Assembly (NCBI GenBank): GCA_905214465.1
Contig: CAJMMD010000025.1
Location: 1-33,363 of the forward strand
Reading direction: 5' to 3'
DNA from: an uncultured bacterium
GTDB taxonomy: Bacteria > Actinomycetota > Coriobacteriia > Coriobacteriales > Coriobacteriaceae
Length of the DNA stretch: 33,363 bases
The position numbers and the translations under genes were made by a program. Shown here piece after piece: positions 1 to 6,945 of this stretch (within the stretch, counting starts at the first letter, position 1; the number at the start of each line of letters is the position of its first letter). The notes beneath the pieces are model-generated. The model searched no databases. It saw only the letters and a program-made list of their open reading frames with translations, and had not been told where the DNA came from.

Positions 1-352
1 CGCCCTCCTGGTCGGAGCCGCCGCGGCCGTAGATGATCTCGTCGGTCTCGTAGCCCTCATAGGGATCGGCATCCCAGTTCTCGATGTTGCCGATGCCGAC
101 GGTGTCGATGTGAGAGTCGATGGCGATGATCTTGTCGCCCTCGCCCATAAAGCCCATGACGTTGCCCAGGCCGTCGACCTTGACCTCGTCATAGCCAAGG
201 CTCTCCATCTCGGCCTTGATGCAGGCAACAACCTCGCCCTCCTCGCAGGACTCAGAGGGGTGAGAGATCATGGCGCGCAGGAAGCGAGTCATATCAGCAC
301 GATGAGACTCCGCAGCAGCCTTAATGGCATCAAAATCGAGTTCTTTAGTCAT
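1..352 (-). CDS. M20-family metallohydrolase, YgeY-like (N-terminal part)
   Basis: The gene starts at the ATG at 352-350 (minus strand), about eight bases after a GAAAGG ribosome binding site, and runs off the left edge, so only the first 117 codons are seen. The protein begins MTKELDFDAIKAAAES and contains MISHPSESCEEGEVV, followed by IIAIDSHIDTV. That HxD segment is the first metal-binding motif of M20 peptidases (ArgE/DapE/carboxypeptidase G2 group). The early ExGE segment and the overall spacing are closest to the YgeY-type hydrolases often listed as linked to selenium metabolism, but the second metal-binding half and catalytic Glu are outside the window. Expected activity is hydrolysis of an N-acyl or amide substrate in the cytoplasm with two divalent metals. 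It is divergent from cstA. The family is fairly sure; the substrate is not known. Confidence 0.75.
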   Translation of the reverse strand, partial: MTKELDFDAIKAAAESHRADMTRFLRAMISHPSESCEEGEVVACIKAEMESLGYDEVKVDGLGNVMGFMGEGDKIIAIDSHIDTVGIGNIENWDADPYEGYETDEIIYGRGGSDQEG

Positions 353-482
353 AACAGTCAACCTTTCTACAAGGGTTTACCTACAGGTAGATATTTCAGA
401 TAGATCACTTGTGCCAAGCAGCGTGAGGTCGAGCACCCCACAAGCAAGTAACCATAGGAGGCGGACGGAGGACTTTGCTCCG

Positions 483-555
483 TCGCGAGTTCCGCACGAG
501 CCGGAGAGCACTTAATGTGCTCTCCGTGCGAGCAGGACTGTAGAGCAGGAAACCT
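483..555 (-). repeat. Palindromic RNA-like repeat, copy 1
   Basis: A 73-base unit read on the minus strand (AGGTTTCCTGCTCTACAGTC at one end, GTGCGGAACTCGCGA at the other) matches a 74-base unit at 6019-6092. Its centre is a hairpin with arms GGAGAGCAC and GTGCTCTCC around the loop ATTAA. The two copies keep the flanks and loop, but two stem pairs differ with compensating changes. Next to it, at 463-484, is a second small hairpin (GACGGAG/CTCCGTC). It lies between the M20 gene and cstA, about 130 bases upstream of the M20 start and in the same orientation. No coding role is apparent. Confidence 0.7.
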
Positions 556-680
556 TGTATACGCCCGCTCGCTCCCGAGGGGCATCTCTCATGCAAAAAC
601 TTTTGTTGGGTAAAGTCCGAGGTCAGTGGCGTTTTATAACGAGAAATTCAAAAAAGTTGAAAATCCATTACAAATTTGCG

Positions 681-709
681 TTGACTTTAGGTAACTAAAG
701 TTTCATACT
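681..709 (+). promoter_or_regulatory. Probable sigma70-type promoter of cstA
   Basis: TTGACT at 681-686 and CATACT at 704-709 are separated by 17 bases. Transcription would start near 716 and give a leader of about 235 bases before the cstA start. This is the best promoter match in the 353-950 gap. Confidence 0.6.
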
Positions 710-729
710 CCTTTTCAACCACTGGGGGA

Positions 730-754
730 TGTGAACACGCACGGATCGTTCACA
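730..754 (+). promoter_or_regulatory. Inverted repeat TGTGAAC-N11-GTTCACA
   Basis: Seven-base perfect arms sit just downstream of the predicted transcription start of the cstA leader. It could be an operator acting as a roadblock or the first hairpin of the leader RNA. The spacing does not fit a CRP site (TGTGA-N6-TCACA). Confidence 0.4.
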
Positions 755-780
755 TCATGATTGAAGAGGATTTCTTAGAC

Positions 781-825
781 ATGTTCACGCATCAGCTAAA
801 CATTATCAGCGTAGTAATTATCTGA
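781..825 (+). CDS. Possible leader peptide, Ile/Val-rich, upstream of cstA
   Basis: A 14-codon ORF reads MFTHQLNIISVVII and stops with TGA at 823-825. An AGAGGA sequence at 765-770 lies ten bases before the ATG. Six of the last seven codons are Ile or Val, the composition expected of a peptide that senses branched-chain amino acid supply. The ORF covers the 5' arm (788-795) and its stop lies in the 3' arm (822-829) of a CGCATCAG/CTGATGCG hairpin, and a terminator follows at 877-915. This arrangement resembles ribosome-mediated attenuation. The ORF is too short for its coding status to be certain. Confidence 0.5.
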   Translation: MFTHQLNIISVVII

Positions 826-876
826 TGCGGGTTAGCACATACAGCTAGCCCGTACGATAACGGGCGGCTGATGAAG
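788..876 (+). promoter_or_regulatory. Structured 5' leader of cstA
   Basis: Three short hairpins are visible: CGCATCAG (788-795) with CTGATGCG (822-829); GGGTTAGC (829-836) with GCTAGCCC (844-851); and GCCCGT (848-853) with ACGGGC (860-865). The second and third share bases and cannot form together. ATCAGC at 805-810 could also pair with GCTGAT at 867-872. Together with the terminator that follows, this is a candidate attenuator or an unrecognised riboswitch. I did not recognise a known riboswitch class. Confidence 0.5.
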
Positions 877-915
877 ATGAGGGCCGTCGAGCGCAACCGA
901 CGGCCCTCATTTTTT
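877..915 (+). terminator. Intrinsic terminator inside the cstA leader
   Basis: A 13-base perfect stem (ATGAGGGCCGTCG, 877-889, with its complement at 898-910) with an eight-base loop is followed directly by a T run to 915. It ends 35 bases before the cstA ATG and after the predicted promoter, so it must be read through for cstA to be expressed. Confidence 0.8.
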
Positions 916-950
916 ATGTCTAGGAAGTTCTTTTTAGAGGAGGAAATGTA

Positions 951-2840
951 ATGAACGGAGTTTTGCTCATGGTTGTGGCCGCGGCGGTGCTCGCCTGTGG
1001 CTATCTGGGCTACGGCCGCTGGCTGGCCAACAAGTGGGGCGTTGACAAAGAGGCCCTCACGCCGGCCAAGCGCATGAAGGACGGCAAGAGCTTCTCGCCC
1101 GTCTCCGCCTTTACCGCGTTCTCGCACCAGTTCAGCTCGATCTGCGGTGCTGGCCCTGTCACGGGTACGATCGTCGCCATGGCCTTTGGCTGGCTGCCCG
1201 TCGTGCTCTGGGTCCTCGTCGGCGGCATCTTCTTTGGCGCCGTCCACGACTTTGGTGCTCTGTACGCTTCGATGAAGAACAACGGCAAGTCCCTGGCCCA
1301 GCTCATCGAGAAATACATCGGCAAGACCGGCCGTCGCCTGTTCCTGCTGTTCTGCTGGCTGTTCTGCATCATCGTCATCGCCGCTTTCACCGACATGGTC
1401 TGCAAGACGTTCATGTTCACCTCGGTCGTTGACGCTTCTGGCGCTGCCACCGGTGCTATCGACTTCACCAAGTCCTATGCCGCCGGCTGCGCTGGTACCA
1501 TCTCCATCCTGTTCACCTTCGTCGCTATCGCCTTTGGTTGGGCCCAGAAGAAGTTCAACCTCACCGGCGCTGCCGAGTTTGTCACTGGCGTGGTGCTCAT
1601 GGTTCTCATGTTTGCCGTCGGCATGCAGTTCCCGGTCTACCTGGACAAGTTCCAGTGGTTCGCCGTTGTCATGGTCTACCTGGTCTTTGCTGGCGCCATG
1701 CCCATCCAGATGCTCAAGACCCCTCGCGACTACCTCACTTCCATCATGATGATCGTCATGATCGCCTGCGCTGTCCTCGGTATCGTCGTCCTGGGTGTTA
1801 ACGGTCAGGCCACGATGACCGCCCCGGTCTTTACCGGCTTCTCCAGCGCTTCCGGCATGATGTTCCCCGTCCTGTTTGTCTCCGTTGCTTGCGGTGCCCT
1901 CTCCGGTTTCCACAGCCTCGTTTCTTCCGGCACCTCTTCTAAGCAGGTCGAAAAGGAGCAGGACGCCGTCAAGGTCGGTTATGGCGCCATGATCGTCGAG
2001 TCCTTCGTCGGCATCCTTGCCATCATCGTCGCCGGCATCATGTTCTCCGATATGAACACCGCCGGCACTGGTGCCCTCAACGCCGGCGTCGCTTCCACCC
2101 CGTTCCAGATCTTCGCCGCTGGTATCTCCCGCGGTATGCAGGCCTTCGGTGTTGACGGCACGCTCGCTACCGTCTTCATGACCATGAACGTCTCCGCTCT
2201 GGCCCTGACCTCGCTCGATGCCGTCGCCCGCATCGCCCGCACCTCGTTCTCCGAGTTCTTTGCCCAGACCAACGACGCCCTGGCCATCGAGTCCAAGGCC
2301 GGCTACATGAAGGTTCTCGGCAACCCCTGGTTCGCCACGGTCGTCACCCTGCTTCCCGGTCTCGCCCTCGCCTTTGGCGGCTATGCCAACATCTGGCCGC
2401 TCTTTGGTGCTTCCAACCAGCTGCTCGGCGGCATGACCATGATCACCCTCGCCGTGTTCTGCAAGTGCACCGGCCGCAAGGGCTGGATGCTCTACGTGCC
2501 CGTCGCCTTCCTGCTCTGCTGCACCTTCACCTCGCTGGTCCAGAGCGCCATGGGCTGCATGACCGCCGTCCAGGCCTACGGCTTCTTTGGCACCATCCCG
2601 GCTACCGCCACCACGGCTGCCGTCTCCGTCGCCGCCACCAAGGGTCTGCAGCTCGTCTTTGCCGTCCTGCTGATGGTCCTGGGTCTCATCGTTGCCGTCA
2701 ACTGCCTCAAGGAGTTCTTCGGCAAAGAGGCCGGCTCCATGCCCGACGAGGAGCCCGAGTGGTCCGAGATGGGCAAGGCCGAGTACGGTCGCGCCGCTGC
2801 TGCCGAGGCTCCCGCCGACGCCGAGGCCGCCAAGGCCTAG
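951..2840 (+). CDS. cstA: CstA carbon-starvation / peptide-pyruvate transporter
   Basis: The 629-residue integral membrane protein starts at an ATG eight to ten bases after AGAGGAGG. The N-terminus carries the CstA signature: the first membrane helix leads into GYGRWLANKWGVD, then KSFSPVSAFTAFSHQFSSICGAGPV in sequence, followed by GWLPVVLWVLVGGIFFGAVHDFG. About sixteen hydrophobic segments follow, and the last fifty residues are a charged, Ala/Glu-rich cytoplasmic tail. CstA proteins import peptides and, in some bacteria, pyruvate when carbon is short. The length is on the short side of the family, but the conserved core is complete. Codon use is strongly biased, suggesting high expression. 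Expression is probably controlled through the terminator-containing leader. It is followed by its own terminator and appears monocistronic. Confidence 0.93.
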   Translation: MNGVLLMVVAAAVLACGYLGYGRWLANKWGVDKEALTPAKRMKDGKSFSPVSAFTAFSHQFSSICGAGPVTGTIVAMAFGWLPVVLWVLVGGIFFGAVHDFGALYASMKNNGKSLAQLIEKYIGKTGRRLFLLFCWLFCIIVIAAFTDMVCKTFMFTSVVDASGAATGAIDFTKSYAAGCAGTISILFTFVAIAFGWAQKKFNLTGAAEFVTGVVLMVLMFAVGMQFPVYLDKFQWFAVVMVYLVFAGAMPIQMLKTPRDYLTSIMMIVMIACAVLGIVVLGVNGQATMTAPVFTGFSSASGMMFPVLFVSVACGALSGFHSLVSSGTSSKQVEKEQDAVKVGYGAMIVESFVGILAIIVAGIMFSDMNTAGTGALNAGVASTPFQIFAAGISRGMQAFGVDGTLATVFMTMNVSALALTSLDAVARIARTSFSEFFAQTNDALAIESKAGYMKVLGNPWFATVVTLLPGLALAFGGYANIWPLFGASNQLLGGMTMITLAVFCKCTGRKGWMLYVPVAFLLCCTFTSLVQSAMGCMTAVQAYGFFGTIPATATTAAVSVAATKGLQLVFAVLLMVLGLIVAVNCLKEFFGKEAGSMPDEEPEWSEMGKAEYGRAAAAEAPADAEAAKA

Positions 2841-2879
2841 TCAGCTTGATGGACTGACCGTTCCATCCATATGACTCGG

Positions 2880-2919
2880 AAAGACCGGGTCCGCGACTTC
2901 GCGGGCTCGGTCTTTTTTT
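2880..2919 (+). terminator. Terminator of cstA
   Basis: A stem AAAGACCGGGTCCGCG with near-complement CGCGGGCTCGGTCTTT, loop ACTT, runs into seven Ts. It begins 39 bases after the cstA stop. Confidence 0.85.
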
Positions 2920-2934
2920 CATTAAAGGCTTTAG

Positions 2935-3690
2935 CCTGTGCGGGGCGCGCAGCGCGCCGCATCAGAAACCACCCGCTATGCGGGTGGGGACAACCGGCTT
3001 TACAAAGCCGCCCCCTCGCCGGACACTTGCGATTGTTCAGGCCGCAAGGAATCCGAGTCGAGAGGGCGGTGGTGGCGTATGGCCCAGAAGGCCTACAGCC
3101 TGTCGCACACGAAGTGGATGTGCAAGTACCACGTCGTGTTCACGCCGAAGTATAGGCGCAAAGTCATCTACAACCAAATAAGGTCCGACCTTGGGGAGAT
3201 CTTCAGGAAGCTCTGCCAGTACAAGGGGATAGAGATCATCGAGGGGCACCTGATGCCCGACCACGTCCACATGCTGCTGGCGATACCGCCGAAGTACAGC
3301 GTGTCCAGCGTGATGGGCTATCTGAAGGGGAAAAGCTCGCTGATGGTATTCGACAGGCACGCGAACATGAAGTACAAGTTCGGCAACAGGAAGTTCTGGG
3401 CCGAGGGCTACTACGTTTCCACCGTCGGCCTGAACGAGGCGACGATCGCGAAGTACATCCGGGAGCAGGAGAAGGCCGACATCGCGCTCGACCGGCTGAG
3501 CGTCAAGGAGTACGAGGACCCCTTCGATAGGGGGCCGGGGCGCAAATAGCGCCGGTTTGACCGGCCCGTCACGGGTCAACCTGCAGTGCGGCCCGAATCC
3601 CGTGAGGGCCGGCGCCTTTAGACGCGTGCCGGAAATCCAAGGGTTATACCCTAAGAGCAAACCACCCCTTTTAGGGGTGGTTTTGATGCG
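2935..3690 (+). mobile_element. IS200/IS605-type insertion sequence
   Basis: It contains a complete tnpA (3079-3549) and no tnpB. The subterminal DNA is full of short hairpins, as expected for single-strand transposition: GGCGCGC/GCGCGCC at 2944-2958 and CCACCCGC/GCGGGTGG at 2969-2987 on the left; GGGTTATACCC at 3641-3651 and AACCACCCCT-type hairpin at 3659-3683 on the right. The last is followed by Ts and could also end transcription. Exact ends are approximate because this family has no terminal inverted repeats or target duplications. It lies between the terminator of cstA and the JetD-like gene. Confidence 0.75.
3079..3549 (+). CDS. tnpA: IS200-type HUH transposase TnpA
   Basis: The 156-residue protein starts at ATG 3079 (MAQKAYSLSHTKW); an upstream in-frame extension to 2938 is part of the left-end hairpins and is unlikely to be translated. 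It is a single-domain Y1 transposase: the HUH metal site is PDHVHMLL (His62 and His64) and the catalytic Tyr is Tyr126 in IAKYIREQ. VVFTPKYRRK near residue 20 is typical of the family. Length and motifs are those of an intact enzyme that cuts and joins single-stranded ends. It appears functional. Confidence 0.92.
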   Translation: MAQKAYSLSHTKWMCKYHVVFTPKYRRKVIYNQIRSDLGEIFRKLCQYKGIEIIEGHLMPDHVHMLLAIPPKYSVSSVMGYLKGKSSLMVFDRHANMKYKFGNRKFWAEGYYVSTVGLNEATIAKYIREQEKADIALDRLSVKEYEDPFDRGPGRK

Positions 3691-3789
3691 AAAGCGGGTG
3701 ACGCTCGAGTGTTCTCGCAGATGTTTTGCGTGGATAAGGGTGCGCGTTGTACCATATAAACGTATATGTGTACATATGAAAGGGGCCCC

Positions 3790-5982
3790 GTGGCCAAGAC
3801 GGTATATTCCGATGATCAAAACAATGTCGATGCTTTGGCTGAGCGCCTGAGCAGCCAGACGTCGCTTTCTGCCGAGCGCGCCAAGCTGGTTGCCTACGAC
3901 CTGCTCTGCCGCAAGGCGCTCAAGATCAAGTCGAGCGCGCTGGCGCAGATTTTCCGTTCCGTCGATAAGGAATGCGACACCAAGGCGATGCGCGACGAAC
4001 TCATCGCGGCAAAGATCGTTACCAAGATCGAGGGTAGCGGCATTAACGGGCGCCCGGCGTTCTATACCATCAATGCCGAGATCCGCGATGCCCAGGAGCG
4101 GCCTGCCGAGTCCGTCGAAGATTTTGTCGTCGAGGATTTCGCTGACGTGCCTGCTGTGGAAGAAGTTGCTCCGCGTGAGCATGTCGATACCGATGAGTTG
4201 CTCGATGAGAACGTCGTGCGTGCCTTTACGGCCAAGGCAGGACGCGGCGGTTTTGGCGGGGGCGGCAAGCGCGATGCACAGCGCCGCGCCCAGCAGGAGC
4301 GCTTCCGTCGCGCCGTTGCTCGAAAGGGCGAGACGGATGCCGAGGCTGTTGAGACCGAGGTTGCTGCCGAGTCGCAGAGGCCCGCGAAGGAGCAAAAGCC
4401 CGTGGAGGCCCAGGAGCCCCAGCGTCGCCGTGGTGCCCACTTTAAGGCTGCGCAGCAGGATGTCGCGCATGAGGTTGAAGAGCCTTCCGAGGCTGCAGAC
4501 GATGTTGAGGAGTCTGCCAAGAAGGCTCCGGGTTCATGCCGTCCCGGGCGTGGTTTTGCGAGGCGCGCGTATCCCGTAAGGCGTCAGGAGAAGGGCGAGC
4601 CGGCTTCGACCGCTCAGGCCGAGAAGGCCGAACAAACCGAGAAAACCGTTGAGCCGGCGGCTCGCGAGCAGCAACCTTCCGAGTCGCAGCCTGCGGCTGA
4701 CACTGAGGTCAAAGCTCAACAGACCGCTGATAAGCAGGCTGGGGAGAGCGCCTCAGGCAAGCCCCGCCGTCGTCGTCACCGCGGCGGTCGTGGCTCAAAT
4801 GCCGAGGCCGCGGCCGAGAAGACAGCGACACAAAACGGAGATGAGAAGGCCGAGACTCCGGTGGATCAGGTCAAGCGCCAGCCGGCGAAGGAGGCCAAGT
4901 CCGATCGTCCGCAAAAGCGCTCGTCTGCGCCCAAGCAGGAACGTAATACCCGGGCAGATTCCAAGCGTAAGCCTCATGCACAGGCTGAGCCTGCCGCGGC
5001 TGATAGTGCTACCCAGCAGCCCGAGTCGGCCGTCCACGGCGAGGTATCGGCGTTTGCCCTTGCCCGCGTTTTGGGCAGGCAGCTGCTCAAAGTTGTCCCT
5101 ACGCCTACGGCGCTCTCTAAGATCAAGGAGCAGCAGACTCAAATTGTTAAGGTCGAGGGCAAGGACGGCAAAAAGGCGCCGCAGCGCACTCAGCACAACG
5201 AGATGTCCAACCGCAAGATTGCCGAGGAAATCGCAATCATCCAGGCTTGGATCGAGCAAAACCGAGGTGCCGATACGCCGGTTGCCTCGCGCCGCCAGCG
5301 TGCCTACCAGATTTTTAACGACGAGAAGGCTTTTGACGGCAAGCACGGTGAGCGCCTGATAAGGCGCATGACCGAAAAGGGCATCAGCATGCAGGCGATC
5401 AAGGTCGCCCCCAACCGCCCCGTGCACTTTACGGGTTTCTTTACGCTGGGCGCCGATAAGCCGTTCATTATGGTCGAGAACCTGGACACCTACGACGAGA
5501 TCGTCAGGCTGCTGCGTGGCCGCAAGCACGCCAAGCTCTTTGGCATCAAGGTGGGCGGCGTGATTTTTGGCGGCGGATGCAAGGCGAGCGTCTCGCATGC
5601 CCTGGACGATTATCTGGCTGAGATCGGCTATCGCTTTAACTACGTCTACTACGTGGGCGATATCGACCGCGAGGGCGCGCGCATCGTCGAGCAGGCTCGC
5701 AATGCCAATGTGGTTGAGATTCGCCTGCATGCCGGTATGTACCGCGCCATGCTCGCCGAGCATAAGCGTCGCGTGAAGGCCGGCGGCGAGTGCGAGCCCG
5801 CGGCTGCCAACCAGGGCGTGCCGCAGAATCTGGCGGCGACGATCAATGATCTGCCCATGGTCACGCGCGTGCAGTTCCGCAATGTGCTGCGCGAGGGCGG
5901 GCGCATTCCGCAGGAGATTCTGATGACCGCCGACTATCGGGATGGCGACTCGGGAAGCTTCGACCGCATGCTTAACAACTAA
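3790..5982 (+). CDS. Protein with disordered linker and C-terminal JetD-like TOPRIM domain
   Basis: The chosen start is the GTG at 3790 (protein MAKTVYSDDQNN...), which follows GAAAGGGG; an ATG at 3766 is possible but lacks a good site. The 730 residues fall into three parts. Residues 1-100 look like a compact helical/winged-helix domain. Residues 100-420 are low complexity, rich in Ala, Glu, Gln, Lys and Arg with a basic RRRRHRGGRGS patch, like RNase E linkers. Residues 470-730 resemble the C-terminal DUF2220/JetD domain of Wadjet: a Glu in FIMVENLDTYDEI (Glu563) and GDIDREG (Asp624, Asp626) match the E...DxD metal site of TOPRIM nucleases, and VIFGGG precedes them. Wadjet JetD cleaves plasmid DNA together with JetABC, but no JetA, JetB or JetC gene is nearby. 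The function here is therefore unknown; a nucleic-acid-binding or cleaving role is inference. Confidence 0.65.
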   Translation: MAKTVYSDDQNNVDALAERLSSQTSLSAERAKLVAYDLLCRKALKIKSSALAQIFRSVDKECDTKAMRDELIAAKIVTKIEGSGINGRPAFYTINAEIRDAQERPAESVEDFVVEDFADVPAVEEVAPREHVDTDELLDENVVRAFTAKAGRGGFGGGGKRDAQRRAQQERFRRAVARKGETDAEAVETEVAAESQRPAKEQKPVEAQEPQRRRGAHFKAAQQDVAHEVEEPSEAADDVEESAKKAPGSCRPGRGFARRAYPVRRQEKGEPASTAQAEKAEQTEKTVEPAAREQQPSESQPAADTEVKAQQTADKQAGESASGKPRRRRHRGGRGSNAEAAAEKTATQNGDEKAETPVDQVKRQPAKEAKSDRPQKRSSAPKQERNTRADSKRKPHAQAEPAAADSATQQPESAVHGEVSAFALARVLGRQLLKVVPTPTALSKIKEQQTQIVKVEGKDGKKAPQRTQHNEMSNRKIAEEIAIIQAWIEQNRGADTPVASRRQRAYQIFNDEKAFDGKHGERLIRRMTEKGISMQAIKVAPNRPVHFTGFFTLGADKPFIMVENLDTYDEIVRLLRGRKHAKLFGIKVGGVIFGGGCKASVSHALDDYLAEIGYRFNYVYYVGDIDREGARIVEQARNANVVEIRLHAGMYRAMLAEHKRRVKAGGECEPAAANQGVPQNLAATINDLPMVTRVQFRNVLREGGRIPQEILMTADYRDGDSGSFDRMLNN

Positions 5983-5992
5983 ATTTCGCCGG

Positions 5993-6125
5993 CCCCGGGA
6001 GAGCGGGGACACCGGCTTAGGTTTCCTGCTCTACAGTCCTGCTCACGACGGAGGCCACATTAAGTGGCCTCCTGTTCGTGCGGAACTCGCGATAAACCTA
6101 AGCCGGTGTCCCCGCTCTCCCGGGG
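5993..6125. repeat. Long foldback with RNA-like repeat copy 2
   Basis: Perfect 32-base arms at 5993-6024 and 6094-6125 enclose 69 bases. The interior plus the innermost arm bases (6019-6092) is the second copy of the unit at 483-555, with central hairpin GGAGGCCAC/GTGGCCTCC around ATTAA. The foldback begins ten bases after the JetD-like gene stop, so the RNA would form a very stable double-tiered hairpin there. There is no T run, so simple intrinsic termination is doubtful. Confidence 0.75.
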
Positions 6126-6230
6126 GCTGTCGTGGCTTGGCCGTTGCACGCGGCTCGCTTTTCGGAACGGGGCTGACGGACACGTTCCGAAATCTACCGC
6201 CGTCGCTGTACAGGGTGTCTATAAAGAGCC

Positions 6231-6460
6231 GTGGCCAAAAAACGGCAAATATGAGTACTGATACTCTTTTAGTAGCAGTAATTTCGACCACATTTAAGGT
6301 GATTTGACGTGTCGGTCGAGCAGATAAGCTGCCGTATCTCCTCAAGTGTTCATTAAAGGAAGACCTTGATGCGAATAAATCTCATTAAGATCTTCTTTTA
6401 TTAACGAAAATAATGTAGCTACAACGGTAACAGTACTCATATTTGCCGTTTTTTGGCCAC
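6231..6460. repeat. 230-base foldback with 30-base perfect inverted repeats
   Basis: Arms 6231-6260 and 6431-6460 are perfect inverted copies (GTGGCCAAAAAACGGCAAAT followed by ATGAGTACTG). Each arm opens inward into a short ORF beginning MST: MSTDTLLVAVISTTFKVI (6251-6307, plus) and a 32-residue one (6342-6440, minus, beginning MSTVTVVATLF). Sequence past the arms still shows partial similarity between the two sides. No ribosome binding site precedes either ATG. It looks like two converging copies of a dispersed repeat or a MITE-like element. I do not recognise it. Confidence 0.6.
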
Positions 6461-6564
6461 AGTCCTTCGGAGGGTCCTCGAAAATAGTCCCGAGCCGGCA
6501 CTTTAGGAACGTCCCTAAGTGCCGACACCGCGTCTGCCTGCGGCGCCCGCGCGCCGCTGCGTCG

Positions 6565-6781
6565 CTCCGCACCCTTGCGGGTTCGGATTCCTCCGCTTGG
6601 CGGCGTTGGCTCGATTTGCTTGACGTGAGGGGCTCTTGGCTGGTGTGGGACGGAGGGATTCCGCGTCCGCCTGGTCGGCGGCCGCGCCCCGCTGCGTCGC
6701 TTCGCTCCTTGCGTGCTGCGCTGGAAAACGCTTCGCGTTTCCTCAGCTCCGCACCCTTGCGGGCTCGAATTCCTCCGCTTG
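6565..6781. repeat. Direct repeats and tRNA-Gln 3'-end fragment
   Basis: A 35-base unit at 6565-6599 recurs at 6747-6781 with two differences (CTCCGCACCCTTGCGGG core). Between them, 6646-6661 repeats the 16 bases TGGGACGGAGGGATTC found at the 3' end of the tRNA-Gln gene (6837-6852). The tRNA 3' end is a usual integration site, so this may be the scar of a lost element. No gene is visible from 6461 to 6785. Confidence 0.5.
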
Positions 6782-6785
6782 CCCA

Positions 6786-6823
6786 CAAGAAAGCGCCCTG
6801 GGCCGTTATGGGCTTAGGGCGCT
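6786..6823 (-). terminator. Probable terminator of tRNA-Gln
   Basis: The arms AGCGCCCT (6792-6799) and AGGGCGCT (6816-6823) pair, and on the minus strand they are followed by TTTCTT. It lies ten bases after the tRNA. Confidence 0.55.
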
Positions 6824-6832
6824 CAGTTTTAA

Positions 6833-6907
6833 TGGCTGGGACGGAGGGATTCGAACCCCCAACAGCCGGCACCAAAAACCGGAGTTCTACCGTTGAACTA
6901 CGTCCCA
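6833..6907 (-). tRNA. tRNA-Gln (anticodon UUG)
   Basis: On the minus strand the acceptor stem is TGGGACG/CGTCCCA with discriminator G and an encoded CCA (6835-6833). The anticodon arm is CCGGT-TTTTGGT-GCCGG, giving anticodon TTG. The T arm is GGGGG-TTCGAAT-CCCTC and the D loop contains CAACGGTAG. U1-A72 with G73 is typical of glutamine tRNAs. All arms are intact. Confidence 0.96.
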
Positions 6908-6945
6908 ATGTGTGGTGTTGCCCAAAAGCAACTCGTCTAGTTTAC

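Noticed and set aside
730..754. CRP-type operator
   Set aside because: The TGTGA/TCACA halves are 15 bases apart instead of 6.
866..912. Hammerhead ribozyme suggested by CTGATGAAG before a stem
   Set aside because: The conserved GAAA after stem II is absent, and the stem with its T run is a plain terminator.
792..1913. 373-residue minus-strand ORF opposite cstA
   Set aside because: Shadow of the highly codon-biased cstA gene; low-complexity Asp/Gly/His/Glu-rich translation with no domain and no ribosome site.
3037..6012. Long minus-strand ORFs opposite tnpA and the JetD-like gene (3037-4470, 4795-6012)
   Set aside because: They run across the ends of separate plus-strand genes and give Leu/Arg-rich non-domain sequence; the plus-strand proteins carry clear motifs.
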